A program made the position numbers and the translations under genes. The notes beneath the pieces were generated by a model. That model worked only from the letters and a program-made list of their open reading frames with translations, ran no database searches and had not been told where the DNA came from. DNA of 64,000 nucleotides from Prostheceraeus crozeri (lineage: Eukaryota > Platyhelminthes > Polycladida > Euryleptidae), in assembly GCA_907163375.1 (NCBI GenBank), contig CAJQUW010008675.1, positions 1 to 64,000 on the forward strand, read 5' to 3'. This document shows positions 10,020-21,779 of this stretch, one piece after another (position 1 is the first letter of the stretch; each line of letters begins with the position of its first letter).

Positions 10020-13000
10020 CAAAACACTTGATAAACATCTCAAAAGCAGTCGTAGAAAACTGTCTAAATCAGCTTTTTCTTGTGGAGCAGTCTGATCATC
10101 TTGATTTTTAGTGATCGACCTAAAAAACGAGACAGTGTTGCAGATCTCTGCATCTGACTATTTTCGAACAAGTAACAAATCTGAATTGTCACTAAGTCTC
10201 GACACAATGTGTAGCACTGGTACGATTCAATGTTTTCAGATCTTTCCAAATATTAGCAGTGGAGAATCTGTCACAAATATGATGTCATTTTCGTTCATCA
10301 TGGTTATTTTGATGGAAGACTCGGAAGACTTGACAGCGTGTGCAAATATTTCCGCGTTTGAAATTATATGAGAACCTGACAATCAATCTGTGTGCGATAC
10401 GTTAAACGTTCCCACCAAGTCCATCATTTGGAGCCTTGCCATGGGCTGTCGCAAAATAGTTCCATCGTGTTTTCAGATGATGAGCAGTTTCTAGATATTT
10501 CAACATGGCGAACACATACTTATTAGTGTACTGGCTAGCTGGACCATCTGTTCAGATGTCAACATGTTAAGCATGTGCTTAACATGATGAAAAGACGAAT
10601 TTATATTGATATCACTCAGAGCATAAACTATAAATAGAGCATAAATGTATAGGTAGAATGTCGACTCAAAAAAGTGTCTGTATACAGTGAAAATTTTTAT
10701 ATCAATAGATTCCGTTTTTTGCGCAGATTACGTTCCTGCTGTCCAAAAAATTATTTGAGTAGGTTTAAAAAAGACAAAATGTTGCCAATTTATATACTAC
10801 CGAGATGACTCTTTTTATAAGTAGTAGGAAACAAGTTGGACATCAAAAGGAATGAATATTTGCCAATAAACATCCTAGCTAAGCGGGAATTTAGTTGATT
10901 ATCAGGGGAATTTCATGATCCGCATTATAATGGAAGTATTCATGAAAAAATCGCAATCTTATTCTTACTTTTATGATTCACTAAATTCATGTTTCATTTC
11001 TTGAATCTGATTAATGACGTGGACCCATTTACATCTTTCAAAGTTGATTGAAATCATTGTCTTTGATTGTGTTATTGCTCTACCAGTGACAGTTTGTTTA
11101 TGAAATGATTGCGCTTTAGAAGATCCTCCTGAGGTTGAGCATTAAAGCAACAGAAAGTCATCGAGTTGCAAAATTTAACAAACATTACCTCACCAAGGGT
11201 GCCATGACTCGGAAGGTCTGTAAAATACGATCATTCCTTCTCCATATTACTTTCATGATCACCCAATTCCCTGATATGTGTAAAAAAAAACTGCAAAAAT
11301 TTGCATATCTCACATTTGGAAACAATTCCGACTGCATCTGCTTTGAGTTCATTTGATAAAATCGAACGTGTATACACATTGGGGATTTAAAAAATGCGGA
11401 GTTACCACTCTACCTAATATATCTACTCTATGATTAACTTTCTCGGTAATGATACTACAAGCTTTGACATAAAGTTTTAATTAAAGTCAAAAATCTTTTT
11501 GATTGCATGTGCTGTCGGACAGAACTTACTTGAACTGTGGTTCTGGGATAGTCCTTGTCTGAGAAGCGTAGCCTCATCCACAACCTTCTTAAATGTGAAC
11601 TTTGCTGTGGCTATGACATAAAGCCATTAATATAAATAATATAATAATGACAAACAAACAATAAATACATTTGCAATTCCAATTTAAATGAAAATTACTT
11701 GTACTACTGAATACACAAATGTGTATAGCGATGCTGCAAGAAAGATAATCAGAAAGGAATTGCTTTGGCAGAGACATGTAACATGTATATCCCCAAGCTG
11801 AAGCATTGAAATGAATTGTCAACTTGTTGTGAGTCTCATTCTTGTCTAGCCCCGCATTTCAATATCCCTTTGAGATAACAAAGCGAAAGCTTTGGGATTT
11901 CGGCTAAGTCTTAATGAATGAGTGATATTATCAAATTAGATGAAATACGATAGCAACAGACAATGTTTCAAAACCTTGAAGCAAATTAAATGTATCAAAG
12001 TTGTCTAAGAATTGCCAACGAGGTCCACCCGAGGCAAAACAAAATGACGCCAGTCGGGCAGCATAAGATTTCTTCCCTTTCCTTTAGTATCATAATTTTA
12101 TGAAAATGTCGAATCAACGACCAAAGCACTAATCTAAAAGCATAGTCTTCGGCTCAAACAATTACATCTTTTATCTATCCTTTGTACTGCCTTCTGAAAA
12201 TGCTATGAAAATGTAAGAAAGCAGTCGGTTAGATGCAAACGCAAGCAGTTCTTTAATGTAATGGCAAATATTCTATAATTCTACATCAAGAATAGATGTC
12301 CTCACTTGAGCACTGTATTTGATAAATATTCGAGGTTGGATGCAATAACGTATGTAGGCATAGGCATTCTAAACACTTCTAAATGTATTGATTTTGAGAT
12401 CGCTTTTTTGAATATTTGTATTGAGATCGCTAACTAAATATTTGTATTTTTGTTATTGAGCCAGATGTATAGCCATGTACTGTAGTTAGTTCTCCCAATC
12501 ATTAAATTTGGCGGTACCAGGCTGAGAAAGATTAAACGATTAAAAGATCTAATGTAAACGGAGAAATTGAAAGATAGGTACCTATGAAAAATGCTATCTT
12601 TCATAAGTATCTTCTTATTCACCTGAAATGAGAAGTATCTTTCTCATTCACCTGATGATGCATACAGGTTGTGCATGAAATATTATGTCCTCTGTACTTT
12701 TGGATTTAGGATAAAAAGAAGACCAATGTCATAAGTTGAGATTCTAAGTTTACAGCATTTACTATATCTTCAAGAAACAAACACTTTTTCAACTAAAAAC
12801 AGCTAGCCAAAGGAAACATCTTCTACTGTCTTTGCAGCTAGCTGTTTTCTGTTATTCTCCGAATTTGAATTAGCATGCTCTTAAGAACATTTCGCACGAG
12901 TCACATTTTTGGACATTGAAAACATATAAGTACTTACACGTATCAGTCATATAATGATTGTCTGCAATTAAATCGGTGCCGCAGTTTACCATTTTGCGAG

Positions 13001-13836
13001 GAATTACCAAAATTGTTGATTTTTGGTAGAAGTATGCTGTATTTTTGAAATAGCTTTACTTTATATTAGATGAAAGTACGGTATTTAACAAAGTTGCGAA
13101 TTCAGAATACTTATAATCTTACATAAGTCAAATCTGTTGAGATTTGATAAAACTTATAATCTATTGGAAATTGCAACCATGCCTCTGCCATCTTTTCATG
13201 AAGTGGGCAAATTTCATCAGCGATTAGTATCTGAGCATTTTATTAACGTTTCTTCATGCTTTCACAAACATCTGTGCATGAACTATTTTCAATGATACTG
13301 TAAATTGTGTTCTTTGGGACGAATTAGGGACTATATATGAGTCTTTTTCTTTCTAATAATATATAAATCAAGTCCGGCTGGTCTCCTTTCACTCTTGAAT
13401 TTTCTCCTCTACAGTATTTCAAATGGCTGTTTCATGTTTCATAATTCCATTTTCCTTCTACAAGCGTTGTAGCATTGGGTCGAATGTAGGAACCGCAATT
13501 TTTCTCTGTTAATTTCGAATATCATCATGATATTATGCTAGTTGCTCATTGTTTTCCCCTCCTTTTGTATAGAGTTTCTGCATTGATTGACATGTTAAGA
13601 ATGGGCGACACTTGGCTATCGTATTCTGGGATTTCTTGTTGGAATGGATTTCTTCAGAAGAATCCTTTTAAACCAGTTTTTCATAATCTCTTTACTCTTT
13701 ACAGAATATTTATGAAAACTGTTGCAATCTTGAGCGCAGTATTTACTTTACCACTTTCACATTTGTAACAAAGTAACTGATAAACATGAATGTTGGACTC
13801 TGATGTACGCAAAAATTTTGAATTTTGCTTGACTGA
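10020..13836. other. No gene seen; minor repeats
   Basis: No coding family recognised. A short hairpin pairs AAAACAGCTAGC (about 12796) with GCTAGCTGTTTT (about 12837). A segment at about 10908-10955 resembles about 28715-28775, inside the fold-back element there (shared words include CCGCA, TATAATG and AATCGCAATC), suggesting a dispersed repeat. Open frames here are short and lack motifs. Confidence 0.4.
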
Positions 13837-13873
13837 CAGTCCAGGTGTTATATATCTAGGAGTCCATGATTTA
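13837..13873 (+). repeat. Extra copy of the stack element's tip
   Basis: This 37-bp piece is the exact inverse of 13944-13980, the left tip of the large inverted-repeat element that follows, with about 70 bp between them. It ends in CTAGGAGTCCATG like that element's right end. It may be the right end of a second, otherwise lost copy, or a fold-back made during insertion. Confidence 0.7.
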
Positions 13874-14085
13874 CAAGTAGTTGTACATATTTCTATTTTC
13901 AACTTCTTGCATAGTAATGGTTATTGTAAAGTCACAAATGTGATAAATCATGGACTCCTAGATATATAACACCTGGACTGAAAGCTGAAATTCACTTATA
14001 CACTAGACGGCCGGCTTGACTCAATAGCTAGTTGTCGATGGTGGAAAGCAATTAATCAAGTGAAAACGAAGTGTCTACATCTGTA

Positions 14086-15059
14086 CACTGTAAACCGCTG
14101 GATACGAAAATTACATACAATTTGAAATTAACATCTGATACGAGATTCTCGTATGCTTAAAGAGATCTGGAATGTTTTTCATACGAATTCTCACTTCCTT
14201 TCGTATGTGATTGGTATGTAGCGATACGAACTATTCCATCTGTGATTGGCTGTTTTACGCTGAAATACGAGTTGTTGGTATGTCTTATATACAAGACCCG
14301 ATGCAAATTCGTCCTCATTGATGTGTGTTTAGTATGAAGAGCTGTAAGTCACATGGTAAAAAATAAGTTATATTACATACTACTGTCAAATATCTTTTTT
14401 CCAGTAATACCAGTCGTGCATATTTTTTTGTGAAATATTGTGTGCTATTTAACTAGATTAGATTTATAGTGAAATTAAGGCTGCGTGTCATATTTGCTAC
14501 TTGTCTTATGGCATTCAGAAGACTCATAATTAGCTCATTTCTATGTATTAAGTTGATAAACATATATTTAAATAATACGATAACTATTGAGCAACCATGT
14601 TGACTTATATATCTCAAGCGTAACTATTTTTGCGTTCATGAGTTATAATGTTTTTTTTCGGATTGATAATATGCTTGGTTCCAAATTACATAATGCATAA
14701 TTGTTGATGGTTAAATACTTATTGATTATTTATGAAATGCCTTAGACTTACATGTATTAAAATCGAATTCAGTATTGTAAATTTGAATATTAAATGTCAT
14801 TATCTTACTACTTACAAAACAGTAGTAACATTAGTGTGATCTTTATTGACAAAAGGCCTTAAATCAACATATATTAGAAATCATTGATGCTTTCCTTTGA
14901 CATTTTGCTGATATATCTTTAGTATGTAAAGCAGACCACATTTGAAAGAGCATACGAAAAGCATACAAATATATACCAAGAGAATACATAAATGTATCAA
15001 AAAATATTTTGGTATGCATCCTTCGTATGTGATTGGTAGGTATTGAGCGATTTACAGTG
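14086..15059. mobile_element. TACACTGTAA family element, copy B
   Basis: The ends are CACTGTAAACCGCT and AGCGATTTACAGTG, with flanking TA (14084-14085 and 15060-15061). It sits inside the left arm of the long-inverted-repeat element. The intact right arm (17320-17340) has the uninterrupted word TATAAAAAATA at the equivalent point, so the arm serves as an empty site and supports a two-base TA duplication. It is colinear with copy A, 974 bp against 1006 bp. It is non-coding. Confidence 0.88.
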
Positions 15060-16094
15060 TATAAAAAATAAGCTGAAGTTTCTGGAAATCGGGAGAACAT
15101 GGGATTGCAACTAACGTTATCACTGAATATGGAATATTGACTATATCAAATCAAACAATGGTTTGACAGCTCAAACTGAGCAAACTTGTGGTCTATAGAA
15201 ATGTTTCAGGTACAACAGCTAAAAAGTCCACATCGGTCATCTAAACGTGGTACAATTGGGTGTGGAAATAATTCGAAAACGCCGATTCAAATGAATAGAG
15301 GTCTATGAGTCTCAATGAGAAATCAATGACTGTGATACGATAAAAAGGCATTCCATCCACGATTTGGCGAAATTTTTGTATGCAAAAATTAACTTATATA
15401 CTTTATTACTAATCAGATATTCCAAATATAAAGACATATTTGATCATTCACTATTTCAGTAATCGTCGACAATGTAACTTTGCAAAATTGAACAATTGTG
15501 ACATTGTTCCTGATTCAGAAATTTTCGCATTTTGATACTTTACAATAAATGTCAGATATCCGTTTAAATCAAAGAATTCACTTGGTCATGAGGCTAGGTT
15601 GCAAATATGCCCGAGAAATGATGAGATTTTTCCCGATTAGATCAGATGTTTGGGTGCTTGAACTTTTTAATCGAGCAAGTTTAACTGTTGAGAAAAGTAA
15701 AATTTGAAGCTTCAAAGATGATGGTAATTGAGCAGATTACTACGTGTATAGCCCTTATCCTGCAACTTATTGTAAGATCCGCTACTATTGTCATTTCAGT
15801 TTACGAGTTGTGCATCTCATAAAGCGAATCAAATAAAAATCTCCGAGAGATAACAGTACCAAACCATGATGCCGTCATACTTCTCTTGTAGATATATATA
15901 AAAATAAAATATAAAAAAATATATATAAAGAGGCAATTCTTTTGTGAAGTAAATTAGCCAAAGAACCTGATCAATCATTTGTGGAATATACGAGAGGCGT
16001 GAATGTCCCTTTCTCTACTTCCTAAATTCTCTCTTCCTTTTGCCGCATCTTTTCAATCTAGTGTTCTTTATAAAATGTTACAGGGAGGATTTGT

Positions 16095-17083
16095 TATTCT
16101 TACATAAATAAATGACGTCCCATTCTCCCCAACAGCCCTCTTGCAGTGCTATCTAATCTCGCCTGGTCGTCAGTATTACTAACTTTCATGAAGTCATATG
16201 ATTCAATTGGTAATAATTTAGGCTCAATGCGAACATATTCACATACTTCACTCAAAAAAAAGACTCTCCGTGTCAAAAATGATATTGTGGCGAAGATTGA
16301 CAAAACTGCCAATTTTGCAGACAAGAAAATGATTTAAATCTTTTTTCTCACAACAAACACAATTCGTCGAAAGATAACCGGCCAGTTGTAGCGCAATTTG
16401 ATCGCATCTTGGAATTCCTTTTTGTTTAGAGAATATCCCAATGTTTCTATGGGTAATGATGTTACTCATGAGCTAGAGACTTTCTCTTTTGCAAAAGTCA
16501 ATGCCTTCTTCATCTCATCGGCATCAAGATTCATGATATAGTGATCTATTATTCATTGAAAAAAGTTTCTTCTTCTCTTTTCACATGTGCGATGTACCTC
16601 TTATTTCCGTTCTGTCAAGTCGATCTATCAGCAGATTGCTTTCCTGGTCATAAATTACACTTGTCAAATATTCTGTAATTTCACCTTAGACTCGCGTTTT
16701 GAAGTTATATAAAGAAAAGCATTTCCCAGACCTCCATACCTGCATTTCTGAAGGGATGAATTTCTGACGTAAAACTTCTTCCAACCTCTGAAAGTCATTA
16801 CTGATGTTATCAACTGTCTGTTGCATAAAGGTCCTCCTGTGACAGAGATCTTTTGTGCATTCTGAAAAGCAGATTGTGGATCTTCAGACGCTATATCACT
16901 AAGATATTCAATGTCTTTTATCCATATCTCGATCTTCGAATCAACATATGAGGATTAAAATTCATCACTTCCTATCACTGCACCTTTCATTCTAATCGTC
17001 ATACATTCATTAGATGTTCCAGGAAGTGTTTTTGCTTTTGTAAATGCATCGGCATTTTTTCCAATCAAAATGGGAAGGTGTCT
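16095..17083 (-). pseudogene. Retroelement pol tail (post-RT region)
   Basis: Minus-strand frames give, in order, a piece with KIEIWIKDIEYLSDIASEDP and SAFQNAQK, a cysteine-rich patch CVCCEKKDLNHFLVCKIGSF followed by VNLRHN, then LSEVCEYVRIEPKLLPI, and DDQARLDSTARGLLG. From memory, this order (linker, Cys patch with LRHNE, then ARLDI.ARG) follows the reverse transcriptase in a retroelement family common in cnidarian and sponge genomes. I cannot assign its clade. Several frame changes and at least one stop show it is dead. It lies between the inverted arms of the surrounding element, either captured or inserted later. No RT palm is seen upstream. Confidence 0.6.
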
Positions 17084-17448
17084 GTCCTGCCTTTGATAAA
17101 TTAAACCAACCGTGGTTATTTTATAAGTGTTACTAGTTAGTATTTCGCATTTTCACTGTCCAAAAAGAATATAGCAGTAAAAAGATTTCCACTAAAAAGC
17201 GATGACAGTAGTCAAGTTCATTTTAATTCATTTGCCTGATTTGATATAGTCAATATTTCATATTCAGTGATAACGATGTTAAGTTAGTTGCAACCCCATG
17301 TTCTCCCGATTTCCAGAAATTTCAGCATATTTTTTATAGGCACTTCGTTTTCACTTGATTAATTGCTTTCCACCATCGACAGCTATTGAGTCAAGCCGGC
17401 CGACTACTGTATAAGTGAATTTCAGCTTTGAGTCCAGGTGTTACGTAA

Positions 17449-17595
17449 TATTATTACACTGACTTCGACGTATTACACGGTCAGAATCTACGAATATGAT
17501 GCTACGGTATTCTCCGAGCCGAAGGCGAGGAGAATACCATTGCATCATATGAGTAGATTTGAGCTGTGTGATACATAGAAGTCAGTGTAATAATA
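17449..17595. repeat. 147-bp palindromic repeat
   Basis: TATTATTACACTGAC (17449) is mirrored by GTCAGTGTAATAATA (ending 17595). Between them the arms pair imperfectly, and a second perfect stem, GTATTCTCC...GGAGAATAC, sits at the centre. It could be a separate fold-back MITE or a terminal hairpin of the Crypton-like unit, at whose left edge it lies. Confidence 0.7.
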
Positions 17596-17747
17596 CTATG
17601 TGTTCGCTGAATGATATCTCATGACTCCTTGGATATATTTCATATTTGAATTCATGAATTTTGAAACAGCTTAATTATCTAAGCAAGCATTCCTTTCTTC
17701 ACTTTTGACTAATCAATGACATAGGAATGACGTCGAGATTTGTAAAC

Positions 17748-18969
17748 ATGTCAGAGGAAGAAGTTAATTCTGATATCGATAATAGAATACCAAAAAGTAC
17801 TTGGAATAAGATGAGATGGGCATTCAAGCTATTTGTCACCTGGCATGACCACTGGAAAATAAGAATTGACGATAATGTTTTGAAAGTATATAAAAATGTG
17901 AAATAATTTACACCAAACGATCTCAATCACTGTTTGAAGTACTTCTTCGCTGAGGTCAGAAAGGTTGATGGAGATATGTAACCTCCAGAATCGTTGAAAG
18001 GCATTGGTGCGATGCTACAGCTATATTTCAATACAGAAATGAAATGAAAATTTCTATTTTTACGGGACATTGATTTCAAAAGTGCTCGTGATTCCCTTGA
18101 TGCTCAGATGAAAAAATCAGCTCAACGCGTAACGTAAAACCAAAGAAAAGAGCATTGCCATTTGATCTAGAACAAGAGAACGAATTGTGGGAAAATGGTA
18201 GTTTTTGGAATTTCAAATCCAGATCAGCTAATCCACACACTTATTTATCATTTTGGAGTTCATTTGAGCCTTAGAGCGGCTAAAGAACATCATGATATGG
18301 AATTTGGAGACGAATCTCAATTAATTCTTTGTAAAGACAGTGATGATAAAGAATATTTGAAATACGTTGAAAGAATGTCAAAAAACAAGCGTTATGGATT
18401 AAAATGTGCCAGAATGGACCCAAATGGTAGAGACTCGAGTTTATCAGAACACGGACAACCCAGATCGATGTGTGATCAAATTATATAAAGAGTACATTCG
18501 ACATAGACCAGATGGTGCGTGCAAAGCATTTTATCTGACGCCCTTACAGAAACATCAAATAAAAGGAGCTGTTTGGTACAAACGCTGCCCAATGGGGATT
18601 CATAAAATTGAAAATACCACTAAAACGTTGATGAAAAATATTGCAAAAGACGGCGAATTCTTTACGAACACTTCTTTACGACGCACTGCTAAGACTCGAC
18701 TTGTACAAGGCGGCCTATCCAAGGAGGTTGCAGCACTCAAAACAGGTCGAATCAATGAAAAAGCAGATAGTGCCTACATTCATGCCGAGGTATTCGAGAA
18801 AGATATGTCGAAAGTGCTGCATGGATCATATGAAGCTACAACAAACAATGTTGTATCTACAAACAACACAAACACACGAGAAAACAAGTCTATCAATTTT
18901 TATGGATGTACTTTAACAATTGCACTTTATGATGTGTTACTCTATTATTTGTATTGGGTTGGAAACTAA
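17748..18969 (+). pseudogene. Crypton/DUF3504 tyrosine recombinase
   Basis: Starting at the ATG at 17748, the frame reads MSEEEVNSDIDNRIPKSTWN, then YFFAEVRKVDGD, and later GISNPDQLIHTLIYHFGVHL, all characteristic of the DUF3504 (KIAA1958/Crypton) family. Catalytic positions are partly visible: the first arginine in LSLRAAKEHHD, a box II equivalent NTSLRRTAK (family NHSGRKT, so the histidine is replaced by threonine), and the tyrosine in SAYIHAEVFEKDM. The total of about 405 codons matches a Crypton recombinase. At least three in-frame stops lie before 18120 and at least three frame changes occur (two near 18120-18200, one near 18430), so it is a pseudogene. The 187-codon stretch 18406-18969 is its best-preserved part. 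Confidence 0.85.
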
Positions 18970-19211
18970 GCTCAGGCTCATCTCGTAATTATTAATAATT
19001 TATTAGTTATCTGTAAGAGTGTATTAGTGGTTTAGAAGTCTAAGACAAATCCGTCTTCAATCTTTTGAATCTGGCACATCTTCTAGCTCTCATGGAGCAT
19101 TTAAGAGCTAATTCTTTTCGCTTCGGTGAGTCAGAACTTAGTTTTCAATCATAGTAGGCTACTGTTTCAATCGTTAAAGTGTGTTATAACACATTACAGG
19201 TAATCTACTCC

Positions 19212-19239
19212 CAGGTAATCTGCTGCAGTAGATTACCTG
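19212..19239. repeat. 28-bp near-perfect palindrome
   Basis: CAGGTAATCTGCTG is followed directly by its inverse CAGTAGATTACCTG with one mismatched pair. A further half-copy, CAGGTAATCTACT, lies just upstream. It lies downstream of the recombinase frame, inside the Crypton-like unit. A role as a recombination site is speculation. Confidence 0.6.
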
Positions 19240-19731
19240 AGAAAGATATTGCAGTTCAAAATATACATGTTGAATATGGATATCTAAGCGTATTTTGCTC
19301 AATTATAATCGACCGCCTAATTGCATTAGGGGCATAGCACATGAGGCGAATACATATCTAGGAGTCCATGGATAAATGCATCATTTCGAAAAGGTTGTTG
19401 CAGATCGCTATGATATATTCTATATTTTTGCTTTTTATCCTATATAGACTAAGCTTGGAGATTCTTATCGATTTGAATGAGCCTTTTCATGACTCCTTCC
19501 TTTCGCGACTAGAATGCACACCTTACTACTTATAAACTTGTTTTCACAAAAACCTCATGACTGCTTACAATTTTCCCATGGACGAATCATGCGATATTAT
19601 CCTCTTGAATGTTTTCATTACCACTCATTACATTCTCATCAAAGAATCATGAATTAAATATCTTCTTATGAGAATGTCATGATCCTGATGATAACTTCAT
19701 GAGCTCTCATAAAAATCTCATGAATCCGCAT

Positions 19732-19803
19732 TTAACCCTCACAGACCTGAGCTTTTTCACACCCTCTGAGACCCGAGGGGCGGTCCAGTGGACCCCTTTA
19801 ACA
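19732..19803. repeat. piggyBac-type terminal fragment
   Basis: TTAA is followed by CCCTCACAGACC, then GACCCGAGGGGCGGTCCAGT and GGACCCC, then TTTAA. TTAACCC starts and a GGTCCAGTGGACC-type inner palindrome are common at piggyBac-like ends in invertebrates. The 72-bp TTAA-to-TTAA span may be a solo end or a tiny deletion derivative. No partner end is seen nearby. Confidence 0.45.
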
Positions 19804-20697
19804 TATTCTTAGTTTACCTGCTTAAATCGATATCAAAACATTAGAAAATTGATTTTTAAGTAAAACAATGATGCTTGCGTGTAGCAGGTCGGTATAACGA
19901 ATCCCTTGAGTGACTTTCAGCCTTCTCAGTAAACACGTGCGAAAATATGGTGTTTTTGTAAGTCAACCACATTTAGTACAGCATCATTTGTACTAGGAGG
20001 CGGCTTTACGATATTTTGTGTCACCATAAAGCCTCAGATAGTTGATTTTGATGAAATTGATTTAATTCATGCTGCTAATCCTTTCCATTTGTACAGTTCT
20101 TCAAATTTATCCAAAGCTATCAAAAATAGACCTAAAATGAATCAAAATTGCTGTACTTCTATAACCAAAAACAGCTGTGGAGATCTCAAACTTATCATTA
20201 CTGTTGTGAAAAGTTTGAATAGAGGTTCCACAGGACGAAATGCGTCGGGTTTTTATCATTCATCGGATAGATAAAAATTACTAATAATTTCAAAAGAAAA
20301 GAATTTTTACAGAAAGTGTCATTAACCTGATCATCCGCTGTATGACATTACTGCTCACTACACGAGTGCTAACATAGACCGCATTCCTTTAAAATTTTCT
20401 TAATCGGCACACCGAAGAAATCGATTGTTTTGTCAACAATGATTTACAATAACTTATGCGAGCTTGTGCAATGTTTTCATGTTATTTTTGATACTCATTT
20501 GGAATTTTTATTCTATTATATCTGTCGTAACAAAGGGATTGATTTTTCTTTTAAAACTAAAAATGGCTGTCAAATACCTCCCGTACCAACATACGCCGAA
20601 ATATTTCTAACCCTGCAATTGCATGTACTTGTACATGTAGCTTAATATAAAAATGATGTTCAAAAACAACACATGCATCATAATGTAGAAATATAGG

Positions 20698-21060
20698 TTG
20701 TCGAACAGTTTGGATTGCTATCTGTCCTTACTTTCTGTATCGCAATATATATTTGACTATTATAACAAATATGCTGTATCCATACATATGGTGGGCTACA
20801 ATGAAGTATATTTCTATTCTGTCGAGAAAGGGACTTCAAACGTCCTTGTAACTACCTGCAAGTACTTTCCTTGCATCTACAGTGACTGCACTTTGACTTA
20901 TGGACCATATTCATTTGCAATTCATGAGTCTGATGTTAGAGACTCCGTGAATTTTCAGTTCCGAGAATTCAATCTCGTCATTGTGACAACAAGTGCATTG
21001 CCCAGACAGGGTGTCCATTTCATACACACTTGTGCGCGTTTGATAATGAATGCTGTGTAA
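20698..21060 (+). other. Open frame of 120 codons, unidentified
   Basis: This is one of the longer frames outside known elements. It includes HMVGYNEVYFYSVEKGTSNV and several cysteines. I recognise no family, splice sites or paralogue in the window, and codon-level evidence is lacking. It could be chance, an exon, or an element fragment. Confidence 0.15.
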
Positions 21061-21349
21061 GTTTGCTCATAATTGGATTATACGTCATTCGTCATTGAAC
21101 TGTACTGACAAGTCTAACCGCATCACAGACGCAGATAAATAGTGGCGCTATTTTCAGTTCACGTATCAGAGAGGAAGTAACATGTAGTCACTATTTTGCT
21201 GCGAAAATATTTTTTTTGCAGTGTTTTTTGTTCCTTATCAATGTTTATCAATTATCGTTACTCAACTCTTACCTGGGGATTTATCATTTATTGTGCCTAT
21301 TGGTGTAGATTTTGAGCGTTCAAGAAATCTTTAGATATGAAACTGCGTT

Positions 21350-21610
21350 CACACATGAGACCTGAGACTCAGGCAATCATCCGATCAAGCGGCAAGATTA
21401 TGATTTCCGTCTTCGATTTCAAACGTCAATCAAAATTATGCTGCGACTAACCCCATGTAGTCTGAACAGTCCTGAGACATACCTGAGACCCACTAACTTC
21501 ATCCGCTGTTGTTTGTGCGGGGTGACCAGGGGGAGGCTCACCACGCTTGATGAGAGATAGCATGAACGGTCCTGAGACAAGCTTCTCTCAAGCGTCTGAG
21601 AGTCTCATTT
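21350..21610. repeat. CTGAGAC-rich patch
   Basis: The words GAGACCTGAGACTCAG, CCTGAGACATACCTGAGACC and CTGAGAGTCTCA recur in both orientations, in a patch richer in G+C than its flanks. It is probably the remnant of a small inverted-repeat element. No certain ends. Confidence 0.35.
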
Positions 21611-21779
21611 GAGTAGTTCTGCAGAATTAATAAGTAGCATAAATATTTTAACTAATATAGAAGATTCAGAAGTTTTTGTATCTCTTCATGTAAATTTCTC
21701 TGTATCCTTAGCGTTTCCTTAGAATTGGCATTAAAAGAAAGTTAGTATATCTGCTCGCAAATATGGTGTCTAAATTGGC

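Larger units (their letters stand above)
17444..19350 (+). mobile_element. Crypton-like unit inserted in an inverted-repeat arm
   Basis: By comparison with the intact left tip, the right arm should run from CCAGGTGTTA straight into TATCTAGGAGTCCATG. Instead 1.9 kb intervenes, bounded by TA on both sides (17442-17443 and 19351-19352). It carries one gene, a DUF3504-type tyrosine recombinase, and has no inverted repeats at its two ends. One gene, no terminal repeats and a very short direct repeat fit Cryptons. A 147-bp palindrome lies at its left edge. The left boundary is good to a few bases, and the right is inferred from a one-base mismatch alignment. Confidence 0.65.
13949..19370. mobile_element. 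Long-inverted-repeat element with nested insertions
   Basis: The left tip is CATGGACTCCTAGATATATA at 13949 and the right tip is CTAGGAGTCCATG ending at 19370. Both are followed outward by the 7-bp direct repeat GATAAAT (13942-13948 and 19371-19377). The inverted arms are about 230 bp. The left arm is 13949-14085 plus about 15062-15157, interrupted by MITE copy B. The right arm is about 17239-17443 plus 19351-19370, interrupted by the Crypton-like unit. The middle (15160-17238) carries a minus-strand retroelement pol tail. With both insertions removed the element is about 2.5 kb. A CATG tip with 7-8-bp duplication recalls P elements, but no P transposase is visible and I leave the superfamily open. 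Confidence 0.75.

Noticed and set aside
13949-19370. Calling the outer element a P element from its CATG tip and 7-bp duplication
   Set aside because: The tip resemblance is only four bases and no P-type transposase is seen.
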